Shown piece after piece: positions 25,568 through 33,740 of a DNA stretch of 64,000 bases (position 1 is the first letter of the stretch; every line of letters starts with the position of its first letter). Source of the DNA: an uncultured Clostridia bacterium (lineage in GTDB: Bacteria; Bacillota; Clostridia; Peptostreptococcales; Anaerovoracaceae); the NCBI GenBank assembly GCA_934281605.1, contig CAKQXD010000007.1:53866-117865 (forward strand), written 5' to 3'. A program made the translations under genes and the position numbers. The notes below the pieces were generated by a model. The model did not search any database, was not told the DNA's origin, and saw nothing but the letters and a program-made list of their open reading frames with translations.

Positions 25568-25596
25568 ATTTTATCCTCTCAAGACAAAAAAGTCAA
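25568..25596 (-). promoter_or_regulatory. Promoter of the riboswitch-ATPase transcript
   Basis: On the minus strand TTGACT (25596-25591) and TAAAAT (25573-25568) are 17 bases apart, placing the start near 25561, at the 5' end of the riboswitch candidate. Confidence 0.75.
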
Positions 25597-25647
25597 CCAC
25601 CCTTTTTCAGTTATCATATTAAAGGTTACGCAGCTTTTCTGCCTTAC

Positions 25648-25676
25648 GCAAAAACGGCATCCAGTGGATGCCGTTT
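25648..25676 (-). terminator. Terminator after rpmF
   Basis: On the minus strand AAACGGCATCC (25676-25666) pairs perfectly with GGATGCCGTTT (25662-25652) around ACT, followed by T residues. Confidence 0.85.
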
Positions 25677-25717
25677 CTCATTCATTCGAAATTCAGATTC
25701 TGCGTTCCTGCACGATC

Positions 25718-25894
25718 CTAGGATTCCATAACATCTTTACCGTCATAGTAATTGCAGTTCGGGCAAACTCTGTGCGGAAGCTTTGGCTCGTGGCACTGCG
25801 GACAAATAGAAAGTCCCGGTGCTTTCATCTTCATGTTCGGAGATCTTCTCTTATCTCTTCTTGCTTTTGAAGTTTTTCTCTTAGGTACTGCCAT
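25718..25894 (-). CDS. rpmF: 50S ribosomal protein L32
   Basis: This 58-residue L32 reads MAVPKRKTSKARRDKRR at the start, followed by the zinc ribbon CPQC...CPNC. It is a small 50S subunit protein. The ATG at 25894 follows GAGGAGGTGT. In Bacillota rpmF normally follows a DUF177 (YceD/YlbN) gene; here no such gene fits in the 144 bases between ackA and rpmF. Confidence 0.96.
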   Translation of the reverse strand: MAVPKRKTSKARRDKRRSPNMKMKAPGLSICPQCHEPKLPHRVCPNCNYYDGKDVMES

Positions 25895-25939
25895 GTTTTA
25901 CACCTCCTCGCTCCAATGTGTGATAATTCTATTACCAGA

Positions 25940-25961
25940 AATCACAAATACCTGTGATTTT
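25940..25961 (-). promoter_or_regulatory. Hairpin in the rpmF leader
   Basis: On the minus strand AAATCACA and TGTGATTT flank a six-base loop, in the leader between the promoter and rpmF. It has no T tract, so it is not a terminator. Confidence 0.4.
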
Positions 25962-25976
25962 ATTTGCAACTTCTAA

Positions 25977-26006
25977 AGTATACCGTTCCTTGGTAGTACT
26001 TGTCAA
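25977..26006 (-). promoter_or_regulatory. rpmF promoter
   Basis: On the minus strand TTGACA (26006-26001) and TATACT (25982-25977) are 18 bases apart. The -35 lies within the right arm of an inverted repeat at 25998-26024. Confidence 0.75.
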
Positions 26007-26024
26007 CCTCTATTTTTGACAAGT
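25998..26024. repeat. Perfect 9-base inverted repeat over the rpmF -35 box
   Basis: ACTTGTCAA at 25998-26006 and TTGACAAGT at 26016-26024 are exact inverses 9 bases apart. No T tract follows on either strand, so it resembles an operator more than a terminator. Confidence 0.6.
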
Positions 26025-26038
26025 GGCAAAAATACGGT

Positions 26039-27244
26039 CTACGCCTGACCCTTTGTTACGATGTTGAACGTATCTCTTGCGATCATCAGCTCTTCGTTTG
26101 TCGGGATCAGAAGAACCTTGACCTTGGAATCTTCTCTGGAAATGATCATTTCCTTGCCTCTAACCTTGTTCTTAACAACGTCCAGCTTGATTCCCAGGTT
26201 GCCCAGGTCATTACAAATGATGTCTCTCATAGCGATATCATTTTCACCAACGCCTGCAGTGAAGATGATAGCATCTACGCCGTTCATCTCAGCAATGTAA
26301 GCTCCAATGTAGAATCTAACCTTGTGAGCGAACACCTTCAGTGCCAGCATAGCTCTTTCGTTTCCGTCTTCTGCAGCAGCTTCGATATCTCTGAAGTCAC
26401 TGGAAACGCCGGAGATACCCAGAACGCCGGATTTCTTATTCAGGATCTCATTGGCAACGCCCGGTTCCAGACCTTCTTTTTCTCTAATGAACGTAACGAT
26501 AGCCGGGTCAATATCTCCGGATCTCGTTCCCATTACCAGACCTTCCAGCGGTGTAAAGCCCATGGAAGTGTCGATGCATTTGCCTCTCTTGATGGCGGAT
26601 ACGGATGCACCGTTACCCAGGTGGCATGTGATCAGCTTCAGGTCGTCCAGATTTACATTCAGCAGATCAGAAGCTCTTTCTGCAACATACTTGTGGCTTG
26701 TTCCGTGGAATCCGTATCTTCTTACGCCGTACTTTTCATAGTATTCATAAGGCAGAGCGTAAATATAGGATTCAGGAGGCATCGTCTGGTGGAACGCCGT
26801 GTCAAATACGCCTACCATCGGTGTATCCGGCATCAGTTCCTGACAAGCTGCGATACCCAGAAGGTTTGGTGGATTGTGCAGCGGAGCCAGTTCGATACAG
26901 TCTTCCAGAGCCTTGATAACAGCATCGTCGATCAGTACGGAATGTGCGAACTTTTCGCCAGCGTGTACAACACGATGTCCTACTGCTCCGATTTCACTCA
27001 TATCTTTAACAACGCCGTGATCCGCATCCTGGATCGCCATCAGAACGTGAGAAATAGCGTCTTTGTGGTCATCCATCGGTACGATCAGCTGGAACTTTTC
27101 GCAGTCTGTTTTTTCATGTGTAATTACAGAGCCTTCCATGCCGATTCTTTCAACTAAACCCTTACAAAGCAGAGATTCATTAGTCATATCGAGAACCTGA
27201 TACTTTAAGGAAGAGCTTCCGCAGTTAATTACTAAAACTTTCAT
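26039..27244 (-). CDS. ackA: Acetate kinase
   Basis: This 401-residue enzyme interconverts acetyl phosphate + ADP and acetate + ATP, the last step of fermentative acetate production. It shows the ASKHA-fold signatures: MKVLVINCGSSSLKYQ at the N-terminus, the VGHRVVHAGEKF segment, FDTAFHQTMP, the HGTSHKYV phosphate loop, CHLGNGASVSAI, DTSMGFTPLEGLVMGTRSGDIDP and TAGVGEND. Its usual partner phosphotransacetylase is not adjacent. It has its own promoter (27299-27327) with GGAGG before the ATG, and is followed by rpmF. Confidence 0.97.
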   Translation of the reverse strand: MKVLVINCGSSSLKYQVLDMTNESLLCKGLVERIGMEGSVITHEKTDCEKFQLIVPMDDHKDAISHVLMAIQDADHGVVKDMSEIGAVGHRVVHAGEKFAHSVLIDDAVIKALEDCIELAPLHNPPNLLGIAACQELMPDTPMVGVFDTAFHQTMPPESYIYALPYEYYEKYGVRRYGFHGTSHKYVAERASDLLNVNLDDLKLITCHLGNGASVSAIKRGKCIDTSMGFTPLEGLVMGTRSGDIDPAIVTFIREKEGLEPGVANEILNKKSGVLGISGVSSDFRDIEAAAEDGNERAMLALKVFAHKVRFYIGAYIAEMNGVDAIIFTAGVGENDIAMRDIICNDLGNLGIKLDVVKNKVRGKEMIISREDSKVKVLLIPTNEELMIARDTFNIVTKGQA

Positions 27245-27298
27245 TATACGATTCCTCCATGTTATTTTAATTGGTTTCTATTTATAAACAACTATAAT

Positions 27299-27327
27299 AT
27301 TATACCGTGTTAACAGCTTTCATTCAA
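27299..27327 (-). promoter_or_regulatory. ackA promoter
   Basis: On the minus strand TTGAAT (27327-27322) and TATAAT (27304-27299) are 17 bases apart. The -10 region is itself palindromic (TATAATATTATA). Confidence 0.7.
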
Positions 27328-27336
27328 GGGATTTAA

Positions 27337-28560
27337 CTAACTTTTCATCGAATGGTCACCTTTGATGTACGGATGAATAACTTTATCCGAAAAGCGATAC
27401 AGGCTTCTGCCACTGATCAGATTGTAAAAATCCGACGCCAGGCAATCATATTCCAGCATTTTTCCCGCAGCCGAAACAGCCTGTCCATCCTTATTGATAT
27501 TGGTAATGATTGGGATCTGCTGCTCCTTGTCCTTTCGCAGATGACGCAGAAGCCTCCTTCCCCGCTCTCCTGCCGCCAGGACACGTGCATACGGCTTTCC
27601 CAGAGGATCCGGGTCCCTTACTCCCAGCAGTACATACAGCAGAAGTCTTCGGATCGCCGCCTCCGTATACCGCTTCGATACCACCGCCGACAGGAAATTC
27701 TTCAAACTGTCCGCTGAAACGATTTCCTTTTTCAGCTTGTTTTCCAGTCCCTCTCCCATGCAGTAAATTTCAGAAAGCTCTTCCCGCCCGCTCCTGATCA
27801 GTTCGTACCGCAAAAGCCGGAACATTTCCTTCTCCATGACCGCCGGAACGTGTGCAGACGTCAGCTTTGCATGAACCGACTCGGGAACATAAGTCTTCGC
27901 TCCCGCCGCATCATGCTCGATCATCCGCCGGATCGCAGATGCTCCCGCATAGCCGCTGGCTGAATCTTTCCCGAAATACCCGGAGCCGTGCCGCTTCACC
28001 GTCACCGCCTCCAGAGCACACCCCTGTTCTTTCCAGTAAAGCATCCGCTTCAGATATTCCAGTGCCAGAATATTGTTGGGCTCCGCCATAAGCTGTGTCT
28101 TTTCCGATCCCAGGATATGCTCCGATGCCAGCTGCAGACTTTTCGCAAAGGAAAAGCCTTTTTTCATAAAATGCATCCGACTCTCCGCCAGAATTGCCTG
28201 CCGCCGTACCATGTCCTCCGCAAGTTTCTGCAAAGCCTCCAAATCGCCGCTCTCGCTTCCGAAAGAGATGTGTGTGGCGCCTAACCCCTGCAGGATGTCT
28301 ACAGCCCCCTGTGCAAAAAATTCACCCCGATTGCAGGCATATAAAAACGGCAGCTCTATGACGAGATCCACCCCTTCTTCCGTTGCGATCCGGCTCCTGG
28401 TCCACTTGTCCATGACGGCGGCCTCGCCCCTCTGGGTGAAATTCCCGCTCATGACCGCGATGATGCAGTCGGCTTCCACCGCCTCCCGCGTCTTTTCAAT
28501 ATGATAACGATGTCCTTTGTGAAACGGATTGTACTCCGCTGTGATTCCTACTATTTTCAT
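27337..28560 (-). CDS. tmcAL: tRNA(Met) cytidine acetate ligase TmcAL (YlbM)
   Basis: This 407-residue enzyme makes N4-acetylcytidine at the wobble base of elongator tRNA(Met), activating acetate with ATP. It has the nucleotidyltransferase N-terminus GITAEYNPFHKGHRYHI (the HxGH motif is HKGH), SGNFTQRGEAAVMDKWTR, the GVDLVIELPFLYACNRGEFFA segment and a helical tRNA-binding C-terminal half. It lies between ylbJ and ackA in the order known from other Bacillota. The neighbour ackA produces or consumes acetate, this enzyme's substrate, though the two have separate promoters. Confidence 0.93.
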   Translation of the reverse strand: MKIVGITAEYNPFHKGHRYHIEKTREAVEADCIIAVMSGNFTQRGEAAVMDKWTRSRIATEEGVDLVIELPFLYACNRGEFFAQGAVDILQGLGATHISFGSESGDLEALQKLAEDMVRRQAILAESRMHFMKKGFSFAKSLQLASEHILGSEKTQLMAEPNNILALEYLKRMLYWKEQGCALEAVTVKRHGSGYFGKDSASGYAGASAIRRMIEHDAAGAKTYVPESVHAKLTSAHVPAVMEKEMFRLLRYELIRSGREELSEIYCMGEGLENKLKKEIVSADSLKNFLSAVVSKRYTEAAIRRLLLYVLLGVRDPDPLGKPYARVLAAGERGRRLLRHLRKDKEQQIPIITNINKDGQAVSAAGKMLEYDCLASDFYNLISGRSLYRFSDKVIHPYIKGDHSMKS

Positions 28561-28567
28561 GGTCTCA

Positions 28568-29488
28568 TCATACCATAACCGCCGACAGAAGAAAAGCGAT
28601 GATCACAGAAAACAGGCTGTGAGTCAGCTTGCTGTAAAACAGATACCGCAGCGAGATCCCCGAACCCGACAGCATGCTCATGGACTGTCCCAGAACGGAC
28701 AGACCGCCCCAGGATAGGATCCCTGTGCAGAGAATACACTGCAGCGCACTGGAAATGCCTCTGCATTCCGCCACCGCCCCGCAGCCCACGGTCATTTCAA
28801 AAAATCCCTTTACCACCGCCCGCAGCCACGGACAGCCAATCAGGGAAAAAGCACCGCATAGATGAAGCATATCCGTCGCAAAGGTAAACAGAACGATGTA
28901 TGCCAGTATGATCCCCAATGACTTGAATGCCGAAAGCATGGCATTCGTCAGGGAATCCTGCACTCCCATGTCCCCCGCAAGGCGTATATTTCCAGATGAA
29001 TTTCCTTCCTTTCCCAGAACCGCCGTGTACACCATACCGTTGACCGCTGCACCCAGATAATGAGACGCCGCGATGATGCCGCCTATAAAACCGGATCCCA
29101 GCATACCCGTTCCCACCGCTCCGATGAGAAACGCCGGTCCCGACGTACTGCAAAAGCTCATGAGCCGTTTCGCTTCCCTGACAGAAATCTCTCCGCTCCG
29201 CCGCAGATCTCCCACGATCTTGGCTCCCATGGGATAGCCGGACAGCACGCTCATGAGAAAGGGGAACGTTCCCGATTTCAAATATCGGATCACACCGATA
29301 TTTTGTAAAAAATTAGCACAGATAAAAAAAGGGAGCAGCGCCGGCAGCACGCTGGATCCCCACAGGGATATCCCCTTCCTCGCCGAATCCATGGCAATCT
29401 GCGGGAATACGACCATGAGAATGCAGCAGGATCCGCTGAGGACACCCGCCAGGATCAAATGTTTTCTTTTTCCATAAAAAATATCCAT
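28568..29488 (-). CDS. ylbJ: Sporulation integral membrane protein YlbJ
   Basis: This 306-residue multi-pass membrane protein has the YlbJ/nucleoside-recognition (Gate) architecture: SLWGSSVLPALLPFFICANFL near the N-terminus, LSGYPMGAKIVGDL, and FCSTSGPAFLIGAVGTGMLGS, then a C-terminal repeat of the fold. In B. subtilis ylbJ is expressed in the mother cell and needed for spore formation. It lies 7 bases upstream of tmcAL. The only plausible start, ATG at 29488, has no ribosome-binding site and lies inside the stem of a strong hairpin (29485-29513). Identification firm; start less so. Confidence 0.88.
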   Translation of the reverse strand: MDIFYGKRKHLILAGVLSGSCCILMVVFPQIAMDSARKGISLWGSSVLPALLPFFICANFLQNIGVIRYLKSGTFPFLMSVLSGYPMGAKIVGDLRRSGEISVREAKRLMSFCSTSGPAFLIGAVGTGMLGSGFIGGIIAASHYLGAAVNGMVYTAVLGKEGNSSGNIRLAGDMGVQDSLTNAMLSAFKSLGIILAYIVLFTFATDMLHLCGAFSLIGCPWLRAVVKGFFEMTVGCGAVAECRGISSALQCILCTGILSWGGLSVLGQSMSMLSGSGISLRYLFYSKLTHSLFSVIIAFLLSAVMV

Positions 29489-29513
29489 GGTTCACTATAT
29501 TCATGAACCATGG
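29480..29513 (-). terminator. Hairpin with T run overlapping the ylbJ start
   Basis: CCATGGTTCA (29485-29494) and TGAACCATGG (29504-29513) form a perfect 10-base stem with a 9-base loop. On the minus strand it is followed by ATATTTTTTATGG. It may end the rsmD-coaD-coiled-coil transcript, and it buries the ylbJ start codon. Confidence 0.6.
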
Positions 29514-29541
29514 ATCGATATTCCATCCTCTGTCAGAAAAT

Positions 29542-30123
29542 CTATTCTTCCTCCTGCGGAGCTTCCGGTTCCGGGGCAGGCGCCGGCTCTGACGTTTCAT
29601 CCGCATTGATCTGTGCCCGGTAAGACATGTCCTTCAGCTCTTCCCGGTTGGCTGCCAGTGCTGAATTGATGTCGTCGAACGCCTTCTCGATGCTGGTAAA
29701 CATCTCGCCGAAATAAATGGAGCTCAGGTGTTCCATCTTGCCCTGGAAGTTATATAAAATGCTGTCCAAATAATCATATGTACCGATTTTCAGCTGTTTG
29801 GCCGTATTTTCCGTGACCTGCATCAGCTCGTCCGCACGCATCTTGGCCTTCACGGTGATGTCGTTGTTTTCCACCAGCGTGTCTGCCTGCTTCTGCGCAT
29901 CGTCGATGACCGCTTCATACTGGGTCTTGGCCTCTGCAATGATCCGCTCTCTTTCATTCTTGATCCACTGCGCCTGCTGGATCTCATCCGGCAGCTCCGC
30001 ACGGATTTCCCTCACGATTTCAAGAAGTTCCTGGGAATCTACCATGATCTTTCCCGTCAGAGGAAAACCTGCCGCAGTATCAACGATTTCTTCGATTTCT
30101 TCTAAAAGTTCTAAAACTCTCAT
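29542..30123 (-). CDS. Coiled-coil protein of the coaD locus
   Basis: This 193-residue protein is mostly helical with coiled-coil character (about residues 25-105: heptad-like QAQWIKNERERIIAEAKTQYEAVIDDAQKQADTLVEN), a conserved-looking KIGTYDYLDSILYNFQGKMEHLS segment, and an acidic Pro/Glu-rich tail. Similar proteins in Clostridia are annotated as ATPase or V-type ATPase subunit-like from the coiled coil alone; no ATP-binding motif is visible. No signal peptide. Its start overlaps the coaD stop by four bases (ATGA), indicating coupled translation. Function unknown; DivIVA-like scaffolding is a guess. Confidence 0.75.
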   Translation of the reverse strand: MRVLELLEEIEEIVDTAAGFPLTGKIMVDSQELLEIVREIRAELPDEIQQAQWIKNERERIIAEAKTQYEAVIDDAQKQADTLVENNDITVKAKMRADELMQVTENTAKQLKIGTYDYLDSILYNFQGKMEHLSSIYFGEMFTSIEKAFDDINSALAANREELKDMSYRAQINADETSEPAPAPEPEAPQEEE

Positions 30124-30617
30124 AACATCCTCCTGTCCTCGGTCAAAGCCTTCATACTTCTCAAAATTTTGTCCGGAACCAGTCCTTCTATTCTGCCTCC
30201 CAGCGAGTGAACTTCTTTCACCATGCTGGAGCTGATAAACGAAGACTCCGGATCTGTCATCAGGAATACGGTTTCCACCGCCTCATTGAACAGGCGGGCG
30301 TTCATTTGCGCCATCTGGATCTCATACTCAAAGTCCATGGAGGACCGCAGTCCCCGCACCACAACGTTAAAACCGTTTTTATTCACATAATCCGCCAGCA
30401 GTCCGGAAAAACTGTCTACCCGAACGTTGCCCAGCGGTTTCATGGTCTCCTGTATCATCTCTTTCCGCTCTTCCAGCGTGAACAGAGATTTCTTGGCAGG
30501 ATTCATAATAATGCCTACCGTAAGCTCGTCATAAAGCTTGGAAGCTCTCTCAATAATATTGTAATGTCCATTGGTCAACGGATCGAAAGAGCCTGTGTAA
30601 AGAGCTTTTGTTTCCAT
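30120..30617 (-). CDS. coaD: Phosphopantetheine adenylyltransferase
   Basis: This 165-residue enzyme transfers AMP from ATP to 4'-phosphopantetheine to give dephospho-CoA, the penultimate step of coenzyme A synthesis. It shows the nucleotidyltransferase TGSFDPLTNGHYNII motif (T/HxGH region), the NPAKKSLFT substrate segment, VVRGLRSSMDFEYE and SFISSSMVKEV. Length is typical. It lies 54 bases after rsmD, the common clostridial pair. Confidence 0.97.
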   Translation of the reverse strand: METKALYTGSFDPLTNGHYNIIERASKLYDELTVGIIMNPAKKSLFTLEERKEMIQETMKPLGNVRVDSFSGLLADYVNKNGFNVVVRGLRSSMDFEYEIQMAQMNARLFNEAVETVFLMTDPESSFISSSMVKEVHSLGGRIEGLVPDKILRSMKALTEDRRML

Positions 30618-30671
30618 GCCTGATCCTCCTGCTTAAACTAATTTGAATTATAGCATGATTATATGCGGGAT

Positions 30672-31214
30672 TCAACCTTTTACATAGATGGAAAGCATGA
30701 CGATCCCGTATCTTCGTTCTTTTTCTTTTTGAAAGCCGCAGATCTCATCTTCCAGCTTTTCTTCCCTGCGATGCTCCGCTACGATCACGCCGTCTTCTGA
30801 CAGCAGATCATTTTCTGCGATCAGCCGGAAACAGTCTCCCAGCAGATCTTTATTATAAGGGGGGTCCAGCAGAATAATGTCGAACTGCTCCGTCTGATTT
30901 CCCAGGACTTTTCGAAAATCTCCCGCCTCTACGCGAGCTCCTTTTTCGGCTTTGCAGTGAGCGATGTTTTCCCTGATCAGCCGCAGGCTTTCTCTGGAGC
31001 TGTCTGCAAAGACGCAGAGCTCTGCTCCCCGGCTCAGCGCCTCAATACCCAGGTTTCCCGTACCGGAAAACAGATCCAGCACGCGGCTCCCCCAGATTTT
31101 TTCCGTCAAAATACTGAACAGTGCTTCCTTTACTTTATCCGTCGTCGGCCGAATGGAATAATCCGGCGGCGACTGCAGTCTTCTGCCCTTGTAGTCTCCC
31201 GCTATGATTCTCAT
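30672..31214 (-). CDS. rsmD: 16S rRNA (guanine(966)-N2)-methyltransferase RsmD
   Basis: This 180-residue SAM-dependent enzyme methylates G966 of 16S rRNA. It opens MRIIAGDYKGRRLQSP, has the RPTTDKVKEALFSIL segment, the SAM-binding LDLFSGTGNLGIEALSRGA (motif I) and the catalytic DPPY motif in IILLDPPYNKD. It heads the rsmD-coaD-coiled-coil unit. Confidence 0.96.
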   Translation of the reverse strand: MRIIAGDYKGRRLQSPPDYSIRPTTDKVKEALFSILTEKIWGSRVLDLFSGTGNLGIEALSRGAELCVFADSSRESLRLIRENIAHCKAEKGARVEAGDFRKVLGNQTEQFDIILLDPPYNKDLLGDCFRLIAENDLLSEDGVIVAEHRREEKLEDEICGFQKEKERRYGIVMLSIYVKG

Positions 31215-31304
31215 TTTATATCCTCCTGCAGCTTCCCGCTGCCATTAGTTTTTCTGTATTCTGCTATTCATTCTAGCACCCGCGACCAAAAATATCCACA
31301 ACAA

Positions 31305-31344
31305 AATGAAAAGAGATATTCGCCCTTCTCAGGGTAAATATCTC
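31305..31344 (-). terminator. Terminator after the SASP gene
   Basis: On the minus strand GAGATATT (31344-31337) pairs with AATATCTC (31320-31313), with an inner CCCT/AGGG stem, followed by TTTTCATTTT. Confidence 0.8.
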
Positions 31345-31390
31345 TCTTTTCACGTTCGCTTCGCTAAAAGCTTACATCAACAGTAACGAG

Positions 31391-31591
31391 TTATTTTCCG
31401 GACATCTGCTGTTCGGCCATTTCGACCAGCTTCTTGGTCATATAACCGCCAACATAGCCATTCTGACGAGCTGTCAAGTTTCCCTTGTCAGCCTGTTCGT
31501 AATTGGACAGGCCCAGCTCATTGGCTACTTCCGTCTTCAGACTCTTTAATGCAGGCTTAGCGCTCACATTCATCTTATCCTGTAAAGACAT
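31391..31591 (-). CDS. Alpha/beta-type small acid-soluble spore protein
   Basis: This 66-residue protein coats spore DNA and protects it from damage. It matches the family: ALKSLKTEVANELGL (with the germination-protease site region ...KTEVANELG), then NGYVGGYMTKKLVEMAEQQM. A strong GGAGGTGAGA precedes the ATG. It is monocistronic with its own terminator. A forespore (sigma-G) promoter is expected, but I could not find one with correct spacing. It is direct evidence that the organism forms endospores. Confidence 0.94.
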   Translation of the reverse strand: MSLQDKMNVSAKPALKSLKTEVANELGLSNYEQADKGNLTARQNGYVGGYMTKKLVEMAEQQMSGK

Positions 31592-31656
31592 ATCTTCTCA
31601 CCTCCTGTACTAATAATTTAACCAGGGCAGTGAAAAGTATGATATGCAATTATTTC

Positions 31657-33705
31657 CTACAAATTCAGGCTCATATCCTCGCCAAAAAGCTTCGTGATCC
31701 GTCGTTTTAATTCTGCGTTTTTTCCCTGCTTCAAAAGCGGATCTTCCGTTAAAATCTTTTTCGCTTCCACCCGGGCATGTTCCAGGATCTTGATATGTCT
31801 GGCCAGATCCGCCACGTTCAGTTCCGGGATCCCGTGCTGTCTGGTGCCGAAAATATCTCCCGGACCCCGCAGCTTCATGTCCTCTTCTGCGATAAAAAAT
31901 CCGTCCGACGACTGCTGCATGATCTCACCCCGCTTCTGCGCCAGCTCCGACTGTCCCTGTGTGATGAGAAAACAGTAGGACTGCCACTTGCCTCTGCCTA
32001 CGCGCCCTCTCAGCTGATGAAGCTGCGCCAGACCGAACCGCTCCGCATTTTCGATAACGATGACAGATGCGTTAGGCACGTTGATCCCCACTTCGATGAC
32101 CACCGTCGCCACCAGCACGTCGATCTTGCCTTCATAAAATTCCTCCATCACCTGATCTTTTTCCGCCTGTTTCATGCTGCCGTGGATCAGCGCTACGTTA
32201 TATGCTGCAAAGCGTTCTGCCAGCTCTTCATACACGGTCTGGGCCGATTTCAAGTCCAAGGTTTCCGAATCCTCAATGAGCGGCGTTACAACGTAGGCCT
32301 GTCTGCCCTGCTGCAGCTGCTTCTCCACAAAATCGTAGCAGGCGTCCCGCTTTTCACCATTTAAATTTCGCGTCTTGATCACCTGTCTGCCCGGCGGCAT
32401 CTCATCGATGACAGACACGTCCAGATCGCCGTACAGCACCACTGCCAGCGTTCGCGGGATCGGCGTCGCCGTCATCACCAGGATATTAGGATTTTTCCCT
32501 TTTTCCTTCAGCTGTATTCTCTGGTTGACGCCAAACCGGTGCTGTTCGTCGGTGATCACCAGCCCCAGATTGGCAAACTCCACCTCCGGCTGGATCACCG
32601 CGTGAGTTCCCACCAGAATGTCGATCTCCCCGTTTTTCAAACGCTCCAGCGTCTCCTGTTTTTCCGACGCTTTTAAAGATCCGCTTAAAAATCCTACGCG
32701 TATTTCATGGACTGCAAAGCTCTTTTCCAGGCCTTCAAAATGCTGGTGAGCTAGTATTTCCGTCGGCGCCATCATGACCGCCTGATAGCCGCCCCGCACC
32801 GCCTTGTACATAGCCACTTCCGCCACGGCCGTCTTGCCCGATCCCACATCGCCCTGTACCAGCCGGTTCATCACCTTGCCGCTCTCCAGATCCCGCTCGA
32901 TTTCTTCGATACAGCGCTTCTGCGCTCCCGTCAGCTCATAGGAAAAACCGTCCAGATACGGCCGGATATCCGCCTCCTTCGGAATACGGATCCCATCTTC
33001 TCCATTTTTGATGTTCTGCCGCACGGCAAAAAGTCCCGTCTGCAGAATCAGCAGCTCGTCGAACACCAGCCGGTACTTGGCTTCCAGCAGCTTCTGCTTT
33101 TCCTCCGGAAAATGGATGTTCTGCAAAGCGTACTCCATGCTGCATAACCGATTAGCTTCGATCAGTTCCCCGGGGATCGCATCCTTCGCTCTGCCGCAAA
33201 GTTCCCGGATCTGGTGCTGCCACTTGCGCATATCCTTCTGGGACAGGCCCTGGGACAGCGGATACACTGGGAAGATCCCTCGAAATTCCGCTTCTTTTTC
33301 TCCATCTCCAAGGACCGGCTGGAGCATTTGCAGCTTGCCGAAGTTCCGCGAGACCTTTCCATAAAAGACGCACTCTTTTCCGATCTGGAATTTATCCTTT
33401 AAATATGCCGCATGAAAAAAAACGACCTCCAGAGAACCTGTGTCGTCGCTCACAAGCACCCGCAGCCGCTGTTTTCCCCCGTAACGATATTTGTCCTTGA
33501 CCACCAGATCGACGCCGCCCCGAATCAGCGCCGAGGTTCCTTCTTTCAGATCTCCAATGGCCGTGTAAGCCCTCCTGTCCTCGTAATCCCGCGGAAAAAA
33601 GAACAGCAGATCCTCCAGAGTATGGATATTGAGTTTCTGCAAAGCGCCCGCCTTTTTCGGACCGACGCCTTTCAGTGTTGTAACACTGTCAAAAAGCTCC
33701 ATCAA
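31657..33705 (-). CDS. recG: ATP-dependent DNA helicase RecG
   Basis: This 682-residue helicase regresses stalled replication forks and processes branched DNA. It has an N-terminal wedge OB domain (about 55-160), Walker A GDVGSGKTAVAE, DEQH box (ITDEQHRFGV), TATPIPRTLA, and the helicase C domain with ATVVIEVGINVPNAS and LHQLRGRVGRGKWQS, ending with a RecG tail. The start may be either of the two adjacent ATG codons. In most Bacillota recG follows fakA; here the preceding gene is an Asp23-family protein. Confidence 0.97.
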   Translation of the reverse strand: MMELFDSVTTLKGVGPKKAGALQKLNIHTLEDLLFFFPRDYEDRRAYTAIGDLKEGTSALIRGGVDLVVKDKYRYGGKQRLRVLVSDDTGSLEVVFFHAAYLKDKFQIGKECVFYGKVSRNFGKLQMLQPVLGDGEKEAEFRGIFPVYPLSQGLSQKDMRKWQHQIRELCGRAKDAIPGELIEANRLCSMEYALQNIHFPEEKQKLLEAKYRLVFDELLILQTGLFAVRQNIKNGEDGIRIPKEADIRPYLDGFSYELTGAQKRCIEEIERDLESGKVMNRLVQGDVGSGKTAVAEVAMYKAVRGGYQAVMMAPTEILAHQHFEGLEKSFAVHEIRVGFLSGSLKASEKQETLERLKNGEIDILVGTHAVIQPEVEFANLGLVITDEQHRFGVNQRIQLKEKGKNPNILVMTATPIPRTLAVVLYGDLDVSVIDEMPPGRQVIKTRNLNGEKRDACYDFVEKQLQQGRQAYVVTPLIEDSETLDLKSAQTVYEELAERFAAYNVALIHGSMKQAEKDQVMEEFYEGKIDVLVATVVIEVGINVPNASVIVIENAERFGLAQLHQLRGRVGRGKWQSYCFLITQGQSELAQKRGEIMQQSSDGFFIAEEDMKLRGPGDIFGTRQHGIPELNVADLARHIKILEHARVEAKKILTEDPLLKQGKNAELKRRITKLFGEDMSLNL

Positions 33706-33740
33706 CTTTTCTTCCTTTCTGCCTGCCTTGCACCCGGTGA

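Noticed and set aside
25250..25740. Plus-strand frames opposite the ATPase start and its leader
   Set aside because: They run through the riboswitch and terminators and have no homology.
26000..27157. 385-residue plus-strand frame opposite ackA
   Set aside because: Long antisense frame created by the codon bias of ackA; no promoter, start site or homology.
31592..31656. Sigma-G promoter for the SASP gene
   Set aside because: GCATA- and CATACT-like elements are present but their spacing (about 20 bases) and order do not fit the consensus.
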